From JAMCZU01 sp964479405 (GTDB lineage: Bacteria; Patescibacteriota; UBA1384; UBA12157; JAENIV01): a DNA stretch of 18,804 nucleotides. The number at the start of each line of letters is the position of its first letter. The first letter of the stretch is position 1. The notes under the pieces are model-generated. The model had not been told where the DNA came from and made no database searches. It saw nothing but the letters and a program-made list of their open reading frames with translations. The translations under genes were made by a program, and so were the position numbers. The stretch spans positions 1 to 18,804 of the forward strand of contig CAYZMA010000020.1 in assembly GCA_964479405.1 (NCBI GenBank), written 5' to 3'. Shown piece after piece: positions 7,268 through 13,761 of this stretch.

Positions 7268-8524
7268 ATGGCAAAATTTATTATAGAAGGTCAACAAAAA
7301 TTAAAAGGCAGTATTGAGGTTTTGGGGGCGAAAAATGCCGCTTTAATTATTATTACTGCTTGTTGCTTGTTAGAAGGTGAGACAACTCTAGAGAATGTCC
7401 CAAATATTTTAGATATTCAAAAGATTATTAATATCTTGGAAAAAATGGGAGTAAAATTTACTAGATATCATCATCAACTTAAAATTGATACTACGAATTT
7501 AAGAAAAGAAAATCCGAATCCAAAATTAGTCGGAGCAATTCGTGCTTCTATTGTATTAGTAGGACCATTGCTGGCTCGATTTGACCAGTTAAACATTCCA
7601 CATCCCGGTGGTTGTACAATTGGTTCTCGGCCGATTGATTTGCACATTTGGGCTTTAAAACAACTTGGCGTGGCAGTAAAAGAAGTAGGCAAGACTTATG
7701 AGTTTTTGAAAGTCAAAGATTTAACCAAGCCAGTTACTATTACTTTTCCAAAAATATCGGTGGGTGCCACTGAAAACACTATTCTTTATGCTTGCATGCA
7801 AGAACAAGAAATAAAAATTAAAAATGCCGCCATTGAACCGGAGATAATTGATTTAATTGATTTTCTTAGAAAAACCGGTATAAAGATTAAAGTAGCAAGT
7901 AGAACAATTACTATTAATGGTCAAAAGCAATTAAAAGCCGTTTCCCATACGATTATTCCTGACAGAATTGAAGCGGGTACTTTTATGATTCTTTCGGCGA
8001 TAACCAAAAATCCTTTGAAAATCACTGGCATTCGTCCAGATCATTTAAAGATTTTATTTGAAAAATTCAAAGAAATCGGAGTGGACTTTGATTTAGGCGA
8101 AGATTTTGCCTATATTAAAAAGTCTGAAAAAATTTTGCCAACAGAAATTTCCACGGCTGAATATCCTGGTTTTCCGACAGATTTACAACCACCTTTTGGA
8201 GTGCTTTTAACTCAAGCGGAAGGTAAAAGCTATATTAAAGAAAATCTTTTTGAAAATCGGATGGGATATTTAGCAGAATTAACAAAAATGGGGGCAAAAA
8301 TTGAATTACTTAGTTCTACTAAAGCGGAAATTACCGGATTAACACCTTTGAAAAGCGCCAAGATTCATAGTTTGGATTTACGGGCCGGCGCAACACTCCT
8401 TATTGCCGCCTTAATTGCAAGTGGCACAACGGAAATTTTACAAGCGGAAAATATTGACAGAGGATATGAAAAAATTGAAGAAAGACTTAAAGCAATCGGG
8501 TCTAAGATTAAAAGGGTTAAATGA
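7268..8524 (+). CDS. murA: UDP-N-acetylglucosamine 1-carboxyvinyltransferase
   Basis: MurA transfers enolpyruvate from phosphoenolpyruvate to UDP-GlcNAc, the first committed step of peptidoglycan synthesis in the cytosol. The 418 residues are a standard length. The substrate lysine is K22 in GAKNAAL. The catalytic cysteine is C116 in PGGCTIGSRPIDLH, the fosfomycin-reactive residue, so the enzyme is predicted to be sensitive. The catalytic aspartate lies in YPGFPTDLQ, followed by the family segment ENLFENRMGYLAELTKMGA. It has no good ribosome-binding site, and the intergenic gap to the divergent PEGA gene is 42 bp. Its stop overlaps the mreB start as ATGA, indicating translational coupling of wall precursor synthesis and shape determination. 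Confidence 0.97.
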   Translation: MAKFIIEGQQKLKGSIEVLGAKNAALIIITACCLLEGETTLENVPNILDIQKIINILEKMGVKFTRYHHQLKIDTTNLRKENPNPKLVGAIRASIVLVGPLLARFDQLNIPHPGGCTIGSRPIDLHIWALKQLGVAVKEVGKTYEFLKVKDLTKPVTITFPKISVGATENTILYACMQEQEIKIKNAAIEPEIIDLIDFLRKTGIKIKVASRTITINGQKQLKAVSHTIIPDRIEAGTFMILSAITKNPLKITGIRPDHLKILFEKFKEIGVDFDLGEDFAYIKKSEKILPTEISTAEYPGFPTDLQPPFGVLLTQAEGKSYIKENLFENRMGYLAELTKMGAKIELLSSTKAEITGLTPLKSAKIHSLDLRAGATLLIAALIASGTTEILQAENIDRGYEKIEERLKAIGSKIKRVK

Positions 8525-9528
8525 TTTTAAAACGTATCGGCATTGATTTAGGCACAACCAACATTTTGCTCTATATACCTGAAAAAGGTATTGTTGTTAA
8601 TGAACCTTCGGTTGTGGCGCTGGAAGTTTCACAAAATAAAATTATGGCCATCGGTCAAGAAGCCAAAGAAATGCTGGGGCGAACGCCGGATAGTATTATT
8701 GCCGCTCATCCCTTAAAAAATGGGGTGATTGCTAATTTTGGCATTACTAAATCAATGCTCCGTTATTATATAAATCGGTTAAGTGGACGAATACGTCTTT
8801 TTAGACCAGAAGTGATGATTTCTGTGCCAGCCGGAGCAACTTCAACCGAACGACGGGCGGTTAGTGATGCCGCCACGCAGGCTGGTGCCAAAGGAGTTTA
8901 TTTAATTAAAGAACCGGTAGCCGCCGCTCTGGGCGCGGGGATTCCAATTGCTTCACCGTCTGGCAATATGATTATTGATATTGGTGGTGGCACAGCTGAA
9001 GTAGCCGTGATTGCTTTGGGTGATATTATTGCTTCTTCTTCAGTTAGAGTCGGTGGCAATCGTTTTGATGAAGTCATCGCTAGTCAGGTGCGAAAAAAAT
9101 ATAATTTAGTGATTGGGGAAGTGACGGCCGAAAGTATTAAAAATAAAATCAGTTCCGCCTTGCCCTTAAAAAAAGAATTAACCATGGAAGTTTCCGGTTG
9201 CAATGTGATTACTGGTCTGCCGGAAAGTATTATTGTTTCTTCACAAGATATGACCGTGGCGCTTAGAGAACCCTTAAATGAAATTATTGCCGCTGTAAAA
9301 TCTGTTTTACAGCAAACTCCGCCGGAATTGGCGTCAGACATTATGGATAAGGGTATTGTCATGACTGGTGGTGGCGCGCTTCTCTCCGGCATTGACACTC
9401 TTTTTACTAAAGTTATTGGGGTGCCTTGCCAAACAGCCGAAGACCCGATGCTTTGCGTCGCCAAAGGCACAGGAATGGCGATTGAGCATCTTGAAAGTTT
9501 CAAAAAATCAGTTTTATGGTTAAAATAA
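8521..9528 (+). CDS. mreB: Rod-shape determining actin-like protein MreB
   Basis: MreB forms membrane-associated ATP-dependent filaments that guide wall synthesis. At 335 residues it is a normal length. The actin-fold motifs are in place: phosphate-1 DLGTTN (9-14), the connect region with EPVAAALGAG (131-140), phosphate-2 IDIGGGTAE (152-160), and the adenosine motif TGGGALLSG from residue 282. The extended SVPAGATSTERRAV segment is typical of MreB rather than DnaK. It overlaps murA by 4 bp. No mreC or mreD follows; a glycosyltransferase does, so the usual mre operon is broken up. An Mbl-like paralogue is the only alternative. Confidence 0.95.
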   Translation: MILKRIGIDLGTTNILLYIPEKGIVVNEPSVVALEVSQNKIMAIGQEAKEMLGRTPDSIIAAHPLKNGVIANFGITKSMLRYYINRLSGRIRLFRPEVMISVPAGATSTERRAVSDAATQAGAKGVYLIKEPVAAALGAGIPIASPSGNMIIDIGGGTAEVAVIALGDIIASSSVRVGGNRFDEVIASQVRKKYNLVIGEVTAESIKNKISSALPLKKELTMEVSGCNVITGLPESIIVSSQDMTVALREPLNEIIAAVKSVLQQTPPELASDIMDKGIVMTGGGALLSGIDTLFTKVIGVPCQTAEDPMLCVAKGTGMAIEHLESFKKSVLWLK

Positions 9529-9538
9529 AAGGATAAAT

Positions 9539-10621
9539 ATGACAATTGGCATTGACGCTTCAAAAGTGGCAAAAACTTATCAAACTGGGACCGAAATTTA
9601 TTCAAAAGAAATTATTAAAGCTTTTTCAAAAATTGACCAGAAAAATCAATATATTTTATATACTCCTTCAGAAATTAAAAATAAATTGTCAAATTTAGGG
9701 AAAAATTTCAAAATCAAGGTTTTACCTTTTGGCAAGTTTTGGACCCAAATACGATTAACTCATGAAATGATTCGTCGCAAGCCGGACATTCTTTTTGTGC
9801 CAGCTCATACTTTACCCTTAAAATTCCCCAAAAAATCAGTTGTCACAATTCATGATTTGGGTTTTAAACATTATCCGGAGCTATATTCAGGAACCGATCT
9901 TTTGTACCATAATTGGGCGGCTAATCATTCAATTAAAAATGCATGCCATATTTTGGTTGATTCTGAATTTGTTAAAATTGATATTTTAAAATTTTACACC
10001 ATTGATCCACAGAAAATTTCGGTTGTGCCTTTGGGCTACGACAAAGAAACTTACAGACCTTTAAAAACTAAAACAAATAAGATTCCTTATGTGTTTTACA
10101 TTGGTCGTCTAGAAGAGAAGAAAAATATTGTCGGGATGATTAAAGCTTACGCTATCCTTAGAAAAGAAAGCAAGATTAAGCATCAATTTATTTTAGCCGG
10201 CCGACCGGGTTTCGGCTACGACAGGATTGAAAAAACTATTAAGTCGCTTCCGGCTGAAATTCAAAAAGATATTATTCAACTGGGCTATGTTGATCAAGAA
10301 ACTTATATTAAATATCTAAAAGAGGCTTCTATTCTTTTTTTCGCCAGTTTTTTTGAAGGCTTTGGTTTGCCACTCCTTGAAGCGATGGCTTCTGGCGTGC
10401 CGGTGGTAGCCTCTAACAGAACTTCAATTCCCGAAATCACCAGTCCCGCCGCTGTTTTAGTTGATCCGAAAAAACCGTTTGAAATGGCAGTTGCCTTGAG
10501 TAAAGTAATTAATAATATTGGTTTGCAGAAAGCCTTGATTTCTAAAGGACTTGTTAGGGCGTCCTTGTATTCTTGGGAAAAAACCGCCCGCCAAACCTTG
10601 GATATTTTAGAAAGACTTTAA
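9539..10621 (+). CDS. GT4-family glycosyltransferase
   Basis: A 360-residue retaining glycosyltransferase with the GT-B fold, probably adding a sugar from a nucleotide donor to a surface glycan at the inner membrane face. The N-terminal acceptor domain has the TGTEIY segment (16-21) that corresponds to the glycine-rich loop. The C-terminal donor domain has FYIGRLEEKKN (186-196) and the E-x7-E motif at E273 and E281 (EGFGLPLLE). GVPVVASNRTSIPEI (286-300) is the usual nucleotide-sugar binding region. No membrane helix is seen. It follows mreB by 10 bp with an AAAGGA ribosome-binding site, so it belongs to the murA-mreB transcript. Substrates cannot be told from sequence. Confidence 0.92.
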   Translation: MTIGIDASKVAKTYQTGTEIYSKEIIKAFSKIDQKNQYILYTPSEIKNKLSNLGKNFKIKVLPFGKFWTQIRLTHEMIRRKPDILFVPAHTLPLKFPKKSVVTIHDLGFKHYPELYSGTDLLYHNWAANHSIKNACHILVDSEFVKIDILKFYTIDPQKISVVPLGYDKETYRPLKTKTNKIPYVFYIGRLEEKKNIVGMIKAYAILRKESKIKHQFILAGRPGFGYDRIEKTIKSLPAEIQKDIIQLGYVDQETYIKYLKEASILFFASFFEGFGLPLLEAMASGVPVVASNRTSIPEITSPAAVLVDPKKPFEMAVALSKVINNIGLQKALISKGLVRASLYSWEKTARQTLDILERL

Positions 10622-10658
10622 ATTTACACATCCGACTTTTCACATCCGATGTGTAAAT
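10622..10658. repeat. Inverted repeat after the GT4 gene
   Basis: A perfect 11 bp inverted repeat, ATTTACACATC (10622-10632) and GATGTGTAAAT (10648-10658), begins directly after the stop codon. CACATCCGA occurs twice and CCGATGTGT twice within 50 bp (the last copy ends near 10668). There is no T tract, so it is not a standard terminator. It could be an mRNA 3' stabilising hairpin or a binding site. Confidence 0.65.
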
Positions 10659-10675
10659 GCCGATGTGTCATTATT

Positions 10676-10751
10676 GTCATTGCGAGGCTTCAGCCGAAGC
10701 AATCTTTAAATTAAATTAGATTGCCACGTCGCTTTCGCTCCTCGCAATGAC
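10676..10751. repeat. Palindromic intergenic repeat element
   Basis: The 76 bp unit has outer arms GTCATTGCGAGG (10676-10687) and CCTCGCAATGAC (10740-10751), a perfect 12 bp pair. Inner arms CAATCT (10700-10705) and AGATTG (10718-10723) flank an AT-only centre. Between outer and inner arms each side carries a different GC-rich insert: CTTCAGCCGAAG on the left, itself a hairpin, and an AGCGAAAGCGACGTGG-like insert on the right (complement strand). From memory, sequences of this kind (CATTGCGAGG...GCAATCT) are dispersed repeats in many bacterial genomes, like REP or MITE elements. It is much more GC-rich than its surroundings. Confidence 0.75.
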
Positions 10752-10811
10752 TATTTTGAATAATATTTTAATTATATCTTTATATAAGTTATCTATATTA
10801 GCATCAAAATC

Positions 10812-10840
10812 TTGTTTTGTCAAGGTAGAAGCGGTAAAAT
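10812..10840 (+). promoter_or_regulatory. Promoter of the WecG/TagA-type gene
   Basis: TTGTTT (10812-10817), a 17-base spacer and TAAAAT (10835-10840). The -10 box ends 8 bases before the ATG at 10849, so the mRNA would be leaderless or nearly so. No ribosome-binding site is visible. Confidence 0.6.
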
Positions 10841-10848
10841 ACAAGTAA

Positions 10849-11562
10849 ATGGCGAAGATTTTAGGAGTTAAAATTGATGAATTAACTTTTGCAGAAGTGA
10901 TGGCAAAAATCACTCTTTTTTTGGATGAAAAAAAGTTTCATCAAATCGTAACCGTCAATCCGGAATTTGTCCTGACGGTGCAAAAAGATTCGGAATTTAA
11001 AGAAGTCTTAAACCAAGCGGATTTAAATATACCTGATGGTGTTGGTCTGAAATTAGGCGCGTGGCTTTTAGGTCAAAAAATCGGCGAGCGCTTAACTGGT
11101 GTAGATTTAACTTGGGAACTAGCCAAACTCGCGAATCAAAAAGGCTACAGTATCTATTTTCTAGGCGCCACCACCGGCGTGGCTGAAAAAGCATCTAAAA
11201 AGATAAAATTGCTTTACCCAAATCTAAAAATCGCCGGCTGTTATGCCGGTACACCAGACGAACCGGGTTTAATTGAAAAAATTAATAATACTAATGCTGA
11301 TATTTTGCTGGTTGCCTTTGGCGCTCCCAAGCAAGATAAATTCATCTTTAATAATAAAAGTAATATTAAGATTAAGGTTGCAATGGGAGTTGGTGGTACT
11401 TTTGACTACATTGCCGGCGTTGTGCCTCGCGCGCCTAAATTTTTAAGATCGCTTGGGCTTGAATGGCTTTATCGCTTAATCCGCCAGCCTAAAAGAATTG
11501 GTCGTATTTTTAACGCTGTTATTGTTTTTCCAATAAAAGTTTTTATTTCACAAGGACATTGA
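10849..11562 (+). CDS. WecG/TagA/CpsF-family glycosyltransferase (GT26)
   Basis: An inverting, peripheral membrane glycosyltransferase. Family members add ManNAc or ManNAcA to a lipid-linked sugar for teichoic acid, enterobacterial antigen or capsule. The 237 residues show the family pattern: TVNPEF (35-40), IPDGVGL (61-67) with the catalytic aspartate region, RLTGVDL (81-87), YFLGATTG (103-110), VAFGAPKQDKF (155-165), and MGVGGTFDYIAGVVPRAPKFLRSLGLEWLYRL (179-210). The C-terminal basic and hydrophobic tail (211-234) fits the membrane-binding appendage. The acceptor and sugar cannot be named from sequence. The gene has its own promoter and its TGA stop lies inside the -35 box of the next gene. 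Confidence 0.93.
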   Translation: MAKILGVKIDELTFAEVMAKITLFLDEKKFHQIVTVNPEFVLTVQKDSEFKEVLNQADLNIPDGVGLKLGAWLLGQKIGERLTGVDLTWELAKLANQKGYSIYFLGATTGVAEKASKKIKLLYPNLKIAGCYAGTPDEPGLIEKINNTNADILLVAFGAPKQDKFIFNNKSNIKIKVAMGVGGTFDYIAGVVPRAPKFLRSLGLEWLYRLIRQPKRIGRIFNAVIVFPIKVFISQGH

Positions 11563-11587
11563 CATTCTTTAAATATTTTGCTATATT
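11559..11587 (+). promoter_or_regulatory. Promoter of the sigma factor gene
   Basis: TTGACA (11559-11564), a 17-base spacer and TATATT (11582-11587) with a TGn extension before the -10 box. The upstream gene's TGA stop (11560-11562) is part of the -35 hexamer. Predicted start near 11594 gives a leader of about 43 bases. Confidence 0.8.
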
Positions 11588-11636
11588 ACTAGTATCGTTT
11601 TTTACCTTGACATTTTAAGTTGGGAGGTGAGCAGTT

Positions 11637-12413
11637 GTGGTAGTTGCATTAGACAAAAAAAATAGAATTGATTCTGAAGAGGAAACTAAAGAACTTTTCA
11701 GAGTCTACACTGAAACTAGGGGTTGGAAAGAAAGAGATCGGCTTGTTAATATGCATCAGAATTTGGTTCGCTTCTTAACGGGAAAATTTGCTAACCGAGG
11801 TGAACCAATTGAAGATTTAGTTCAAGTCGGGATGATTGGTCTGATTAATGCTGTTGACCGATTTGATCCTTATAGAGGAATAAAATTTTCAACTTACGCC
11901 ACACCAACAATTGTTGGGGAAATTCGCCGATATTTCCGTGACAAAACTTGGAGTTTTAAGGTGCCAAGACGGCTACAAGAATTTAATGTTACAGTTAGTA
12001 ATACTATAGAAGCCATGAGACAAGAATTAAGTAGACCTCCCACAATTCAAGAAATCGCTTATAAAATAGGAGCTTCCGAAGAAGATATCCTTGAGGCGAT
12101 TGAGTTGGGAAATGTCTATGAGATAATTTCACTTGATTTGGAAGTTGATGCAAACGACGGATACGACATTGTAACTTGGGGAGATTTTGTTGGATATATA
12201 GACAAGTCTTTGGTGCGTATTACAGATTTTGGCGATTTGGCTCAAGCAATCCAGCAACTTGACCCGCAAGAACAAATAGTAATTGAATATCGTTTTTTTC
12301 AAAATTTGAACCAAACTGCTATTTCAAGAAGATTAAATAAATCCCAGATGCAAATATCAAGGTTACAGAATAAAGCTTTAGAGCATCTTAAAGATCTTCT
12401 TAAAATGAGTTAA
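11637..12413 (+). CDS. RNA polymerase sigma factor, SigB/SigF-like
   Basis: This is a 258-residue group 3 sigma-70 family factor that directs RNA polymerase to an alternative promoter set. Region 2 (about 37-106) includes IEDLVQVGMIGLINAVDRFDPYRGIKFSTYATPTI, then VGEIRRYFRD. KVPRRLQEF (108-116) opens region 3, and region 4 (about 205-255) has a helix-turn-helix in NQTAISRRLNKSQMQISRLQNKAL. The TPTIVGEIRRYFRD...KVPRR pattern matches the SigB/SigF/SigG sporulation and stress branch. GTG at 11637 is the start, with GGGAGGTGA at 11622-11630. In Firmicutes and Actinobacteria such factors sit beside anti-sigma and anti-anti-sigma genes; none is present here. It is a monocistronic unit with its own promoter and hairpin, next to nusA. 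Confidence 0.93.
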   Translation: MVVALDKKNRIDSEEETKELFRVYTETRGWKERDRLVNMHQNLVRFLTGKFANRGEPIEDLVQVGMIGLINAVDRFDPYRGIKFSTYATPTIVGEIRRYFRDKTWSFKVPRRLQEFNVTVSNTIEAMRQELSRPPTIQEIAYKIGASEEDILEAIELGNVYEIISLDLEVDANDGYDIVTWGDFVGYIDKSLVRITDFGDLAQAIQQLDPQEQIVIEYRFFQNLNQTAISRRLNKSQMQISRLQNKALEHLKDLLKMS

Positions 12414-12415
12414 AT

Positions 12416-12444
12416 GCCCGGAAGCAATTCCGGGCTTAAATTTT
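12416..12444 (+). terminator. Terminator hairpin after the sigma gene
   Basis: A perfect 8 bp GC-rich stem GCCCGGAA/TTCCGGGC with a GCAA tetraloop, 2 bases after the stop, followed by TTAAATTTT. The T tract is interrupted, so efficiency is uncertain. Confidence 0.75.
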
Positions 12445-12445
12445 C

Positions 12446-12473
12446 TTGACATTGCTCTGAATTACTATATAAT
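12446..12473 (+). promoter_or_regulatory. nusA distal promoter P1
   Basis: Perfect TTGACA (12446-12451), a 16-base spacer and perfect TATAAT (12468-12473), the strongest promoter in the window. The predicted start is near 12480. The resulting RNA meets an intrinsic terminator about 30 bases later. Confidence 0.85.
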
Positions 12474-12478
12474 AGTAA

Positions 12479-12499
12479 ATGGAGATGGTAAGTTATTAA
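12479..12499 (+). other. Possible 6-codon leader peptide in the nusA leader
   Basis: ATG at 12479 opens a six-codon frame (MEMVSY) closed by TAA at 12497-12499; a second in-frame ATG is at 12485. It starts at or beside the predicted P1 transcription start and its end lies inside the terminator hairpin. A ribosome here would cover the left arm. Such a short frame can occur by chance, so this is a weak call. Confidence 0.3.
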
Positions 12500-12512
12500 A
12501 CTTACCTTTTTT
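12487..12512 (+). terminator. Intrinsic terminator (attenuator) in the nusA leader
   Basis: A perfect 8 bp stem, GGTAAGTT (12487-12494) and AACTTACC (12499-12506), with an ATTA loop and six Ts. It lies between promoter P1 and promoter P2, before the nusA gene, so it can only act on P1 transcripts. NusA itself promotes termination at hairpins like this, so the position fits an autoregulatory attenuator. Confidence 0.8.
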
Positions 12513-12521
12513 AATATCCAT

Positions 12522-12550
12522 TTGACAAATAAAATTTTAACATTTACAAT
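12522..12550 (+). promoter_or_regulatory. nusA proximal promoter P2
   Basis: Perfect TTGACA (12522-12527), a 17-base spacer and TACAAT (12545-12550). The predicted start near 12557 leaves a leader of about 26 bases. The -10 box overlaps an inverted repeat. Confidence 0.8.
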
Positions 12551-12570
12551 GTAAAGTGGATTTTACATTG
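12547..12570. repeat. Inverted repeat over the P2 -10 box and before the nusA RBS
   Basis: A perfect 9 bp inverted repeat, CAATGTAAA (12547-12555) and TTTACATTG (12562-12570), with a 6-base loop. Its right end touches the AAAGGAG ribosome-binding site (12571-12577). The left arm can also pair with TTTAC at 12543-12547, giving an alternative fold. P2 RNA starts inside it and lacks the left arm; only P1 read-through RNA would form the hairpin. On DNA it could be an operator. Confidence 0.65.
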
Positions 12571-12582
12571 AAAGGAGCTAAT

Positions 12583-13761
12583 ATGGCAATTTCACCATTT
12601 ATGGCCGCAATTAATCAAATATGCGACGAAAAAAGTCTTTCTAAGGAAACCGTTTTGGAAACAATTGAAGCCGCTGTGGCGGCGGCATACCGTAAAGATT
12701 ACGGCAAGCCTTCTCAAAATATTAAAGCTAAATTTGACCCCGAAACGGGTGGAATAAAAGTTTGGCAGGTTTTTGATGTGGTAGAAGAAGTTGAAGACGA
12801 CCAAAATCAAAAAACTTTAACGGATGCTAAAAAAATCAAAAAAGGGGCTAAAATTGAGGACAAAGTTGAAATTGAGCTAACACCTCACAGTGAGTTTGGT
12901 CGTATTGCCGCCCAGACTGCCAAACAGGTTATTATTCAACGAATCAGAGAAGCGGAACGGGAAATGCTTTATAAAGAATTTAAGGAAAAAGAAAACCAAA
13001 TAATAAATGGCACTGTTCAGCAAATTGAAGGTTCAACTGTGGTCATTGATTTAGGAAAATTAAATGGTCTAATGCTTTCTTCGGAACAAATTCCTCAAGA
13101 AAAATATTATTCCGGTCAACGATTGAAATTTTATGTTTTAGGAGTTGAAGAAACCGGTCGCGGTCCGCAAGTTTTAGTTTCTCGCGCCCACCCTAATCTT
13201 ATTCGTGGTCTTTTTGAGCTGGAAGTGCCGGAAATTTCTACCGGTACAGTGGTAATTAAAGATATTGCTCGCGAGGCTGGTTCTCGTTCAAAAGTAGCTG
13301 TTTATACCACCGAAGAAGGGATTGATCCAATTGGCTCTTGCGTTGGTCAACGAGGCACCCGTATTCAAGCTGTTTTGGCTGAAATTGGCGACGAGAAAAT
13401 TGATATTATTCTCTACGACGAAAACGAAATTCAATATATTATCAATTCTCTTTCACCGGCAAAGGTAGAAAAAGTTACTCTAGATAAAAAAGAGAAAAAA
13501 GCCACCGTTAAAGTCGCTGAAGATCAACTTTCGTTAGCAATCGGTAAGGGCGGTCAAAATGTTCGACTTGCTTCCAAACTAAATTCCAGAAGTATTAATA
13601 TTGAAAAAGTAGCGCTCAAAAAAGCAAAGAAACTTGAAGAAGAAGTTTCGGTTGAAGTTGATAATGAGGAAATATCAGTAAAAGAAAAACCAGAAAAAAA
13701 AGAGAAAAAACCAAAGAAGAAAGTTAAAAAGACTAAGACTAAAACTAAGGATAAGAAATAA
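12583..13761 (+). CDS. nusA: Transcription elongation/termination factor NusA
   Basis: NusA binds RNA polymerase and nascent RNA, promoting pausing, intrinsic termination and antitermination complexes. ATG at 12583 is chosen because AAAGGAG lies 5 bases upstream; an in-frame GTG at 12556 would place that site inside the gene. The 392 residues are the N-terminal polymerase-binding domain (1-135), an S1 domain (about 138-200), then KH1 (about 203-280, with SRAHPNLIRGLFELEVPEI and GSCVGQRG) and KH2 (about 285-345, with SPAKVEKV and GKGGQNVRLA). The last about 45 residues are a Glu/Lys-rich low-complexity tail in place of the acidic repeats found in some proteobacteria. The usual upstream rimP and downstream infB are both absent. 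clpC begins at the very next base after the stop. Confidence 0.96.
   Translation: MAISPFMAAINQICDEKSLSKETVLETIEAAVAAAYRKDYGKPSQNIKAKFDPETGGIKVWQVFDVVEEVEDDQNQKTLTDAKKIKKGAKIEDKVEIELTPHSEFGRIAAQTAKQVIIQRIREAEREMLYKEFKEKENQIINGTVQQIEGSTVVIDLGKLNGLMLSSEQIPQEKYYSGQRLKFYVLGVEETGRGPQVLVSRAHPNLIRGLFELEVPEISTGTVVIKDIAREAGSRSKVAVYTTEEGIDPIGSCVGQRGTRIQAVLAEIGDEKIDIILYDENEIQYIINSLSPAKVEKVTLDKKEKKATVKVAEDQLSLAIGKGGQNVRLASKLNSRSINIEKVALKKAKKLEEEVSVEVDNEEISVKEKPEKKEKKPKKKVKKTKTKTKDKK

Noticed and set aside
9084..9605. 173-codon minus-strand frame
   Set aside because: It is antisense to mreB, whose protein motifs are unmistakable; the frame has no recognisable domain.
10716..10913. 65-codon minus-strand frame in the intergenic repeat
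   Set aside because: It runs through the palindromic element and into the start of the WecG-type gene, with no start signals.
11607..11612. A second TTGACA in the sigma leader
   Set aside because: No -10 box lies 15-19 bases downstream; the region is the ribosome-binding site and start codon.
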